From Leptasterias polaris (taxonomy: Eukaryota > Echinodermata > Asteroidea > Forcipulatida > Asteriidae): a stretch of 64,000 bases of DNA. A model generated the notes under the pieces. The model was not told the origin of the DNA and searched no databases. It saw nothing but the letters and a program-made list of their open reading frames with translations. The translations under genes and the position numbers were made by a program. The stretch is taken from NCBI GenBank assembly GCA_037783415.1, contig JAZGTN010000037.1, positions 496,001 through 560,000 of the forward strand, given 5' to 3'. This document shows, in pieces, positions 34,201-46,200 of the stretch (position 1 is its first letter; every line of letters starts with the position of its first letter).

Positions 34201-37200
34201 CCTCACTGTGTAATATCTTGAACAATAGTACCTCACTGTGTAATATCTTGAACAATAGTACCTCACTGTGTAATATCTTGAACAAGAACAAATTATAATG
34301 ATTTGTTTCTGATAAAATACCCTTCAATTCTAATGAGTAATGAAGTAAACTTAGCACCTATAAAGACAAAGGAGATTATTCTAATACATGTCTTAGTGCT
34401 TGTTCAAATAAACAATCGTTAAATGCATGTTAAATTGTGTCAGGAAGTTTTTTTCATATTTTGATTCTGATCTTGTAAAATCCATTCTGGTCTAGTATTA
34501 ATATTTTGAGCTACAAGCCCTGTGGTCTTGTGGAGTTTTCCCCCAAATTCAAGCCCTACACCGATGTTATTCGGGTGGGATTCATCAAGTCCACGACCTT
34601 TGTCATTCTAGAGCAGATGTCTTACCGCTAGACCACTGAGATTGCTGAGAGGCAGTTTGAATCCTATATTTTAGCAGCTGGTACCACAACAATTTAAAAA
34701 AAAAAGTCCTCGGAATGGGTTTTACACAATGACAACTATTATAACGAGATTGGGTTATTTTTTTTTTGGGGGGGGGGGGTGTTTTCTTTTTTTGGGGGGG
34801 GGGGGGGGTGGATGGGTCACTTGTAGCTCTTACATTCCTGCCAGTTTTTATCTAATCTACTCTTCTTAAGTGCAGAACAGTGTATCAATATCTTCGCGTA
34901 GGTGTGCATTTCTAAATGTTTATCTTTTTTACTGCTGTAAGCATTGGTGTGACTGATACGCAACCATTCATTTTGTGAGGACCATTCCATTCTTTTGTTC
35001 ACTTAAATTTTGTCTTATTTTTAGCCGTCAACAACTTTTTGGAACGATGCATTTTGTGCTATATAAAGTTCCACTGTTTTTGACTAGTTTTTTGTTTTTA
35101 GTACTTATGGGCTTTTGGGGCTTAGTTTCTTTTATGGTAGTTTATTCATTGTGAAAACATCAATTTCAGTCTAACTGTCGAGTAGTTTTGAGTTGAGTAA
35201 TAAACCTAAATGATTAGAAAATAAAAATAAGAAATTGAGTTTTGAGTTACCTTTTCGGCATCACTCCATCCTGTTCGTGGACTCCACATCTTCCCTTCAC
35301 CCATCATACCCAGAGCCAGATGGCTCAAGGGAGCCAGATCACCACTGGCCCCCACGGTTCCTTTCTCAGGAACCCATGGCAAGCAGGATGCTGGGGGAGT
35401 AAGAACAGGAAATGCTGAACAAAACCAACACTTAAATTATCTGACAAAAATCATCCTAAATTTTTGTTTATTGTTTAAATGATGCAAGGGTCATGGCCGA
35501 GTGGTCATTACGTGCATCTGACTCAAGGTCTGGTATTGTCAAAGTTGGTTTGAGCAAGACACTTCAGATGTGACATGAGACAACATCAAGTCCCAGTGCT
35601 AACTATGAGAAAATTTGTTATCTTTCCTTTGTCAAATCAGGGTTTCATTGAAGCAACCATATTTTCTTTGGAAAATAACCGGCTGCATCGACAAGTTTTT
35701 ATCTACTTTTGTTTTAATGTTCTTTATAATTGTGTTATTTTATCACATTTTGTATTCTCTGTAAAATTTCCTGTAATTCGGCCATCGGTAGCCATGTAAA
35801 AATTTTTAAATTAAAGAATAAACCATTAATTAATGAATAAAATTAATGATTGAGAACAACATTGCTCATGATCAAGGAGCTCAACAAAAATCAAAATAAA
35901 TAATACTATGGGTGGGCATGGAAGAATTGTCAGAAACTCGCTGTGAGAGGTGGTGAAATAAAAGATAATAATTTAATTAAAGCATTACCATTAAATGCTT
36001 CGCTGTGAGCTGGTGAAGTAAAACATTATTAAATAAAAGGATTACCATTGAATGCTTCCAGCATACTCTTCAGGTTTTTTGGAGCTAAGCCACTGTGTCC
36101 CTTAGCAATCACATTGATCCTCAGTGCCAACAAACGGCGCGTTCGCTCTGGAGACAGAGGTGGTCCAACTCCAGCTGCATGGGAGCGAATCAAATTCTCT
36201 TGCAGTTCACTACAGAAACAAAACACCAATTGAAAAACATCAGGACCAGGGAACGATTTCGTCAGGAAATTTTGCAAAGCAAATTAGAAAGACTGAACAA
36301 GTTTTGTGCACACAGAATGCTTATATTGAGTAGCAACAGGGCCCAATTTCATAGAGCTGCTTAAGAACAAAAAGTAGCTAAGCAAAATCAGGTTACCAGT
36401 CAATCTACCATGCCACATGTACAATTTGTGACTGGTATCCTGCCAATTTCTGCTAAGCAACAAATTGTAAAGCAATATTTTCTGCTTAAGCAGCTCTATG
36501 AAATTGGGCCCTGGTACAGTTTTGTGTAGCATTATACTCTAGATCTATTATACATGGGAAATCGTTCACTGAGGACTATAAGTTTGTTGATTGTGTGTCA
36601 TCATTTCTAAATCAAGAGTTCTCCCACCACCAAAATTCCTATAAACCCTCTCCCAACATTCACTCTGGGCCTCGACTATACTCCTTTGACTTTCCCTTAT
36701 GCCTTAGTGCAAGAGACCCGCCTCTGAAACACCTACGAGCAAGGTTCAGCACATCTGTAGTAGTTGTTTGCTAGAAGTCAACTTATAATACAAATAAGAG
36801 AAGACCCATACATCTCCAAGTGTTCTTCTGTCGTTGTCAACTTTAGAATACACTCCACTCCGCTCGCTCGCTCAGGATCTCCGTTATAGCCAGAGAAAAT
36901 AGAGTTATGAAATTATGTATTAAATCTTCTCATAATTCTCTGCATTACAATTGCATAGGTTTTTTTGTGTCATCGCATGAACGATAACTTATATTCTGAT
37001 GCTAATCTATACCTGTAGATTAAGACAATTGAAAAATCCCCTAATGGAGTACATTTGGGCCAGAGCTTCTGCCTGTCATTTATCTCTATTTAGAAAGAGT
37101 GTAGAAGAAGCATATTGTTAATCTTGTTATAGTGAAGGGTTGGGATCAACAGCAATTTCCTACCCAGGTAGTAATTAAAAAGCAGGACAATTCTTTTAAG

Positions 37201-40200
37201 AAGTATTCTTCCAATTTCCCCAAATCTTAGTCTGAGCAGCAGTACAATAAATTGCAAAAACAAGTTCTCAAGAACAAATCTACAAAGCAAAGTGGTTATA
37301 CACCTGACATTACCACACACTGAGAATACATTGATACCTGAACCTCACCATGCAATGCCTCTGTACTTTTCAGACCATCACATTTATCCACAAGGGAAAA
37401 TTCCCAAAACTTTACAACAGGCTTCCGTGGACAAGGTCAAAACAAATCGAGGAAATCCGCCTTCAATTTTCGATGAGTTGCAAACCAACCTGACCAGCTA
37501 TTGGATGGCTATTAAGTGTGTATTTTTTAAATTTTATTTAGGAGGGGACAAGAGCATTGATTCCAACCATACCGAATGGCGTCCAGGGGTCTCCTGGATT
37601 TGAGTGTAAACTCCAGGTCTCCTCAGTCAGATGTAAAACTCCCCAGAATCATTAGAAAACATACCTAATATATTTAGGAAGATAATTCTTATAAATACAA
37701 AATCTCATAATTTTATAACACATTTTTTTGCCGGTTAACAACTATTTGTATGGATTTGTGATTTGAGGATTGTTTTTTATAAAACATATTTGTTTCATAT
37801 TGATTTTGTGTTTCATATTATTGATTATATATCTCATATTGGTTTTGTACTTCTTATTATTGATTTTTTATTTCATATTGGTTTTGTATATCATATTATT
37901 ATTATTGATTTCATATTTTATATTAGTTTTGTATTCAATATTGACTTTTTATTTCATTTTGATTTCATATTTCATATTGGTTTTGTACTTCATATCAAAC
38001 AGTTTTTTACTCCGCATTAATAAAAACAGAAGCTCAATAAGGCTACGTCAGGCGATCCTGCAATACCACATGTCCAAGCCATTGTCAGAGCTTTATTACT
38101 CAGGTATGCTGTGGTCTCTTGCCAATGCATTAATCAATATTGACAGCTGCTTTGTCTGACATCCAGGTATCTTGAACAAAAGTGATGTTATTTAGTGCAG
38201 AGTGCTATTGATAGATGTGGTTCTTGTCAATAATTCCTGCATTCCAAAGTTTCCCTACTCTTTCCTTATTTCATGATGCTATATCCTTTACACAACCGGA
38301 AATTATGTCATCTAAAGCTTCTTGTGGGTCAATAAAAAATACATTTTTTTACAAGTACATAGCAACAGTTGAATCTAGAATTTGGGGGTGTTATATAAGG
38401 CACACAAAAATGAAACTTGATCAAGGTAAAAACAGAAAATGATGAAGTTGAACATCTTCTCCTCTGTAATAGTACTCTTTGAGAGAGACCTACTCCAATT
38501 CCACAATTTCATTCTTTTGCAAAAAGTTGTTCAGCAGTTGAAAACAACTTGTCAACAAATTGAACGGTTCTTGTTGTAAATAACCCTCTGCACTTCCTAC
38601 CTTTCACTTTCTCTTTGCTATTGTGCAATTACGGCCAACTTTTTATCATATAAAAGGCGATCTAAAGGAAGCAGAAACCACACAACTTATGCTGCCAAAA
38701 AGCAAAGGAGTTCTCACATTTGAAGAGCGCACTGCAACTCTCCAAACATGGTTTTTGATCAGACTATTTATGTGGCCAACACATCAGGGCAGAAAATCTA
38801 TGTCAGAGCAACTTATGAAAAATGGCAGCAGCTGAAGTTCTCCACAGAGGTACATCTTTTGTCCGCCGGTACAGCAGGGGGAGGTTTTAATCTCGAGCGA
38901 GCTAGCTGTGATCTCACTGAGGGTTATACTGCACTAGCACCACATCAGACACTTAAGATGATTGGGTCTTTCTTTTCTGCTGAAGTCGAGTGGACTAATG
39001 AGCCCGTGGCTGGGAAACGCCTCAGCATTAGCAAAAACTTTAGAGTGCCAAATCACCACTCCATTATAGTGACGTCACAACACACCTTGCAAGTGGTGAG
39101 AACGAAAGAGCAATGGAAGAAACAGTGCAGGGAAACCTGCTCCAACATGTGTAAGATGTTTCTTTCATCTTTTTCATAAACTCATCTTGGATATTATGTG
39201 CTTAAGTAACGAAGAGACCATATTAAATTGATTTTCACACACACTTCCCTGACAGCAGATCTTTGACACAAAAGTCACTTCGTGAAAACGTTTACAAATT
39301 AATTTGTTTTCTCTGTTTTATCACACTTGTGAACATACAACAAAGTAAAATTGAGGTCTACCAGTAACATTTGTTATAACCATTTCTAACGTATCACTGT
39401 AAAGTGCAATTTTATTGGGTTTTTTTATGCATATTATTTTGTTCAGTTGTCGGTTTTATATATTTTTTATTTGTTTGTCTTTTTGTCTGGTAATTTTTAT
39501 CTAGTAATTGTTATCAAATATTTGAATTGAATTCTTCATAACCTTTTTTAATGTATCACAGTATAGAGCAAATCAACCTATCGGTTGCCATACTGTACTT
39601 TCGTTCATGTTTTTACTAGTATGAAATAAACCAATATAATAATAATAATAATAATAACAACAATTGTAACTGTGAATTCAACCTCTTATGGAATTTTATT
39701 TCAATTTAATTTAATTTTATTTATTTATTTGATATCCAACAGCGGATATCCGCCATTTACAGGTATCAATTAAAAATAAAAATAAATGAGGGATGAAGTT
39801 TTGGTTCTGAGACCCCACTTCAGAGAATCCGCACTTTATCTTAATCCTGGGTCTTCTCATTCAGAACCAACTCTTATTCCCATAAAATGATTTATTTCTC
39901 ATGGTTGCTACTTATTGACCTACTCAGTCCCTTAGGGATGGTATTTGACCCTGGACTTTTTTTGACTTTTTAAGACCCTTTTAATAAGTGAATAAGCAGT
40001 TGAGAAACAGCTAAATCCACTCATACTTTCTGTTACTTTTTTACACAAAGCATATATTAGGTTCTTTATGAAATGACAGGAAAATTTATTAATGCTTCAT
40101 CCATTTTCTAAGACCTCAAATAACTGAATTGAACACTTTTTAATGCTTCTTTTAGGCATTAAATTTGGATAGTTCAATTTAAGGCTTTTTAATACTTTTT

Positions 40201-43200
40201 AAGGATCTGCAGAATAGGATTTTCGCCAGGCTATTTCCCTGGTTTTTTCTGTGGGCAAAAAATATATATATATTGGAAAATCAGTTTAGAGTAGGAAGAA
40301 TATCATGCTGGTTGTCAAGACACATGGACAACATTGTTAAAAAGCTGCGCAAAGATATACGAGGACAGACAAAGTTGGGCCAAAGGAGTACAAAAGGGTA
40401 ATGAAAGAGGAAAGGCAACAGGATTGGAGGAATAAACCGCTTCATGGCCGATTCTTGAGATGCACTGAAGAAGTGGCGAGCGCCAAGTCCTGGAATTGGT
40501 TAAGGAGCGGAGAGCTAGCTGAAGAAGGAAACCGAGGGCTTGATTACTGCGGCGCAAGACCAATCGCTAAGGACAAATGTAATGAAGGCAAGGATAGAGA
40601 AAGCAAACATCTCTCCTATGTGTAGGCTGAGGAGACTGTATTTCATATTGTCAGCGAATGTAGTAAGATGGCCCAGACGGAGTACAAAGGAAGACATGAC
40701 AAGTTGGCCAAGGTGATCCACTGGGATCTGTGTAAGAAGTATGATGTCCATGTCACTACGAAATGGTACGAACATGTCCCGGAGAAAGATATAGAGACCG
40801 ACCAGGTCAAGATCCTCTGGGACTTTAACATTCAGACTGATCATGTTATAGAACATAGGCGTCCGGATGTTGTAGTCTTAGATAAGACGACGAAGATGTG
40901 TCATCTCATTGACATAGCAGTGCCAGGTGACATAAGGGTAGCTTCGAAGGAGTTAGACAAGATCCAAAAGTACCAAGACCTGGCCAGGGAACTTCGTAAG
41001 ATTTGGCAGGTGAAAGTGAAAGTAGTCCCTGTGGTGGTTGGAGCACTTGGCACCATGGAAACATCTAGATGAAATAGGTACAACTGTGAGGGTAGATCTG
41101 TTACAGAAGGCAGCACTTTTGGGAACAGCGAGAATCCTGAGAAAGACCCTTGAGATCTAAGGCTACGGGACGTAGCCCGACTCAAGGAGTTACCGGCACA
41201 AAAGAAAATGTGATCTTTCTTTTGTAGGCTGTGATGAAATGAAATAATAATAATAACAATAATAATAATCCAACATGATATAAACATGTGAAAGATGGGG
41301 GTCGGCGAAATCCAATTATATTTTGCAACTTTGATGTACTATGAAGACTATTTACAAAAATGATATTAAAAAAATCTGCAGTACCCCCTTCAGGAAAATA
41401 ATGGTACCCCCTAAAAATGAGCCCAAAATCATGTACAAGAAGGAGCTTAAAAACAGTTTTACGTCAAACTTACAGAAGTTACTACAGAAAAACTAAGCAA
41501 CCAATTGATCTCAAACAAAAATATTTTCAATGTGCATACCTTTGTGCTTGCACACACAACAGTACAGATGCTTACTACTTTAGCAACATTATTTTTTCGT
41601 TACACCAAATTACCCCATTTTACAAAATTTCAAAAATGGGAAAAATGTGAAATTTTGCCCTATTTTGAATTCGATTATTTTCTATATTCAGGCTAATTTC
41701 CAAATGTCCTTTATAACAACACATTGCACACCCTTCAGCAATATCCCTATGCTTTCAAAAGTGTGGGTTTTTATTTTTTTCTTGAGTGAGAGGTCTTGAA
41801 GTATTTGTCTTTTTGTGCTTTGTAAAATGTGCAACAAGTTAGACTTTCATTTATTTTGCAATCAAGTTGAACAATTAGGATCATATCAAATATATTTTAT
41901 TTACATAAAAGTAAAATACAAAAATGGACCTTAACCATTTCATGTATAATGGTGTTTTGATGCTATATGGGCAAAAAATCGCGTTATTAGTAGGCCTTTG
42001 AAATTTGTTGCTAAAACCATTACTGTCTTTTTTTCTTCTTCTATTTTATCATTTTTTGTTATTTCCTCAACTGAAATTAATCAAATTAATATTACATGTT
42101 TTTGTGGAGAATCACTATATTATTGTGCCCTTGCACTGACTTGAGTTATTGGTGCGCTATTTTATGCACTGGCTTTAGTCGGTCACTTGGTGGCGCTATT
42201 TTACATGTTTGCAGCATGCACTAAGCAGACTGCTGTGGAATCACACACAGCTGCCAGCTCGTCGTTACAAGTGAGGTTTATACTTATAGTGAATTTTCAG
42301 TGTTATTTTCTGCATTGTTAGGTCAACAAATTACTTGTTCATTTAGAACTGACGATTCGAGTGAAAAAGACTTTCGTACTTGGGAAAGTTCAGAGAACGA
42401 AGAAAGACTTCGCAAGTCAGTTTATGCTGAAATAGACATTTCCCATCCAATCATGTTTGGTGATATCAATGTTTGTACTCTAATTACACAGGGCAAAGGT
42501 AAATCGAAACGCATAAATGAATTGAAAGATCTGTGTGAAAACTTTGGATTGAAAGTTGAAGGACCTGAAGGTACTGAAAAGTCTTGTTGGTCAATGTACA
42601 TGTACTTGTACCAACAAAGGTGGCTCCGAAGACAAGACATAATCATCATATATCGTAAGCCTTCCACTTTGCAGTAATAAAACCAACAATGTAACTAAAT
42701 AATACAAATATTGAAACGTGCAATTATGTTATCATTATCAACACAGGTTATCATCATGACGATTAGCACGTTCCAAAATACAAAATGCTTATAATTAACA
42801 GAGTACAGTGTATTATCAGAAATAATTGTTTTAGAAATATAAAAAGGTATTTCAGGTCAAACTGATTTTGTTATGTCATAGGTCCCAAAAGTATTATAGA
42901 TAACAGAAGTTCGAAATGCTATTAAGAACTGCAACTGTTTCTGATATCATCATGATTATAGCGTCTATATACCATTGCATGCATTCACTGACTTGAGAAT
43001 GTGATAGTGGAATAGTTTCTCCCTTTAGTACAATATGTTGACTTAAAAAAATGGCTCTGAAAATTTTTCTTGAACATACCATTAAATTGCTACCAATCTT
43101 TAGCTAATATTATTTTTAACAATAAAGATTGTTTTTGTCATGATGTATGGGTATAAAGGAAGCATACACCCTTCTTAATATTTATGCTGACGTCATATTT

Positions 43201-46200
43201 TAAGGGTCAAAGCGAGGCTGTGGGCGGTAGGCTTTTACACTACATTCGTTTCTGATTTTGACCATACAGCCCTTCGGACGCTCGCAAAATCCATCCAAAA
43301 GCTCATGTGTGATGGTAAACTCATGTAGCAGAACGGTGCAGTGTAAAAGCCTACCACCCACAGCCTCGCTTTGACCCTTAAAATATGACGTCAGCATAAA
43401 TATAGATATTAGATAAACCACGTGGTTGGGGAGGGTTAAAACCCCCTTTCAAGGAATGGAATATTCCAAAATCATTAAAATGTGTTTTTCTGTAAAAGAA
43501 CATGGTGCTTTGTATCTATTTAGTTATTATAACTCAAAAGTATCAATAAAAAGGAATTGGTAACTCAATTAAACTGAAAAACACGATTTATTGCTTAAAA
43601 ATAAGGGTAAATATGACCCATATACAAAATTCCCTACCTCAACAATTTTGAAAAAACCCAAATGTTAGATTTAATATCCTTTAAGTACACTACATAACCT
43701 CTTACGAATGTGAGTTTCAATGTTGAACTAGCCTGAATATAGAAAATACATTGATTTCAAATTCCAGTAATTTCGGAAGTTTTTGGTAATTGACAAAATG
43801 TCATTTTATGCCATTTTTAAAGTTCACTTAGCATAATTTCTAAACCAAACAAGTAAATTTAAGAAATGCTATGTTATTATATATAGAACACTACAGACAT
43901 GACATAAAAATTGTATAAATCGGTTGAGTTTAAAGCACATTTCTGTAAAGATAGAATTTAGGGTAATTTCAGTAAAAAACACTATATTCTTTGCATTAGA
44001 GGTGTCTAAATTTAAGGGGGTCTCACCCCAGCTAACAGAGGGTGCCATGAATTTGTTAACATTACCAATGGGGATCCTTTCACCCCCCTTGGTGATCCCC
44101 AAATTATAATTGAAATTCGCTGACCCTCATCTTTCAACTTTTTTAACATCCTGCATGAACCTTAAAAAATATGACACTTAAGCTCTCAGCCATCAGAACA
44201 AAAACAAAAAGTGATACAAAGTAATTTTGTCACTGTTTTTAAACATTGGGTTTTTGAACTCCTGAGATCAAAATGAGTTGTTTCAAATTAAGTTCTCAAA
44301 AAATGTAGCAACATATTTCAAGGAAAGTTTTCCACCATGACCATCTTTAAAGAGAAGGTGTACGTTTGGTAATCACTCTTAAAATTAATGGCAATAGAAA
44401 TGTACTTGGTAACAAGTATGACAGCTTTCAATCGTATAAAGCATTTTGAGAATCATTTCACTTCGAGGTAATGTGGAATATGGAAAAAGATATTAGGTAT
44501 GCCCCAATATTTGATTCTGAGAAGCGTTTCTGTCAGAAACGTTTCTCAGATTGTGTATTCCTATAATAGGGATTATTCTTCCTGCGTGTGGACATTATTC
44601 GCTTCAGTTTTTTGGCGATATCTCAAAAACGCGACCACATTTTGAAGTGAAATTTTCACAAGTTAGTTTTATCATATATGATAAAGACTCTGCTAGGGTC
44701 GAAACGTCAGGCCACTAACTAATTTTTGGCATTTATACTACAGGTCCTTTTGGTTGGTAAGCAGTTTGCAACAGCTAATTCTATTTTCTCATTTTTATCA
44801 TATATGTCTACATTTATATAGGATCAAAATGATCAAACAGTTCAAAAAAACAAAGGTATACTATGCCTTTAAACAATAAGTTATGTGCAAATCTGTGAAT
44901 GTTTATGATATGTTTAGCTAACACTTCAATAAACCACAAACTTGTGTTTCTTTGATCTAATCCAGTTCAGAAACCCAAGACAAAGAGGTGGCTGCGTCTA
45001 AACAGACAGCTGAAGAAAACTGAGAGTACGGCAGGATGCAGAGTATGTGAACTAGGAAGAGGTGCACCAGTCTACACAACTACAACATGAACAATGAAAA
45101 TCCAACTCTAAAAACAGTAAAGACAGCTCTACAATCCTGGTCAAAGTGCTTGGGCCACCTGACAACAACTCTCCCATAAAATTGCCAATGAATAGAAACA
45201 GTATAAAGACAAGTCGGTATTTAACCATACAACTACAACATGTAGACTACCACATGTATGCCTGATATGGGGCATAGGGTATCGCTCCCCCAAATGTTCC
45301 CATACTTTAACACACTAGTTTCTTTTTGTACAGAAGTACCCCCCCTAAACTCCTCTAAAGAATTCTAAAGGCAGTACCAGGCCTGATGCAAAATTTCTGA
45401 AAGGACAAGATCATTTTTCAAAGTAAAAGGAATAATTTGAAGAAATTTCAAGGAGAACCCAGATAATGACATGGAAACAATAGCCGTTGTTGCCTCCGGC
45501 GTGAACTATCACGCCTGTAGTGCGCTAAAAACTTATAAAAAATTGAACTAGTTCTTCAAGAAACAGTATCGTAAATTAAAAGTCTCATTTCGTAGGAAAC
45601 ATTCAATGAAAAAGAAACATTTCTCTGATGACAGAAGAAAAAATGGGCTAATGATTGTGGTTTTAAGAACTCATTGATTATTATGATTGTTATTTAAAAA
45701 AGAGCCTAGCATGATATTTGGCCCTTCGGAAAAATTAGGAAATGTTATCAAGTACGTTCAAGGTTTGCCCTTAACTTGTTCAGTGACTAGCCAACGGGAC
45801 CAGTTAGCTTGTCTTTTCTAGTTCATTAGCTTTCTTTACTAGTCCTTATTCTGTATTAGTAAAGCCCCCATCACACCAAACTCGTTCTCACTACGTTCTG
45901 AAAAATGTAGCTAAACGGGCTTGAACTGTGTGCAAACGGAGTGAACGTAGTAGCAACTTGTTACGGTCTGTTTACGAACTTCATGGACGGGCTCGGACGG
46001 GTTTGATCGGGATTGTGCTCCAGAACTTTGAGCCTGCTCAAAATTTTCAGGCGACCACTCCGTCCTGCAAGTAGACAGATTGGCAACGTACTTAAAACGA
46101 GATGAACGTACTACGAACGGAATTGCCGTACTTGAACGAAGTAGAACCAGTTACGAACCGGTTTAAACTGACTACAGACGGGCTTGGACTGAGGTGAACG

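Larger units (their letters stand above)
41288..44137. mobile_element. 2.85-kb long-TIR DNA element, family unknown
   Basis: The left end GTGAAAGATGGGGGTCGGCG and the right-end complement TTGAAAGATGAGGGTCAGCG are clear inverse matches. About 400 bp further in, ATTTTCTATATTCAGGCTA (near 41679) pairs with its complement near 43730, with patchy matches between. The arms are thus imperfect inverted repeats of roughly 400-450 bp. Exact ends and target duplication could not be fixed. The centre holds the frame 42300-42677 and a second, palindromic element at 43178-43403. Confidence 0.65.

Noticed and set aside
33891..34280. CRISPR-like regular array
   Set aside because: Units are contiguous with no unique spacers, and the genome is animal.
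33649..34357. Long repetitive frames on both strands over the 30-bp array
   Set aside because: The unit length is divisible by three, so any stop-free frame stays open through all 13 units. The peptides are pure repeats with no other support.
38215..38442. Upstream exon of the intronic gene
   Set aside because: The frame is A/T-rich, shows no splice donor in phase and precedes the TATA box.
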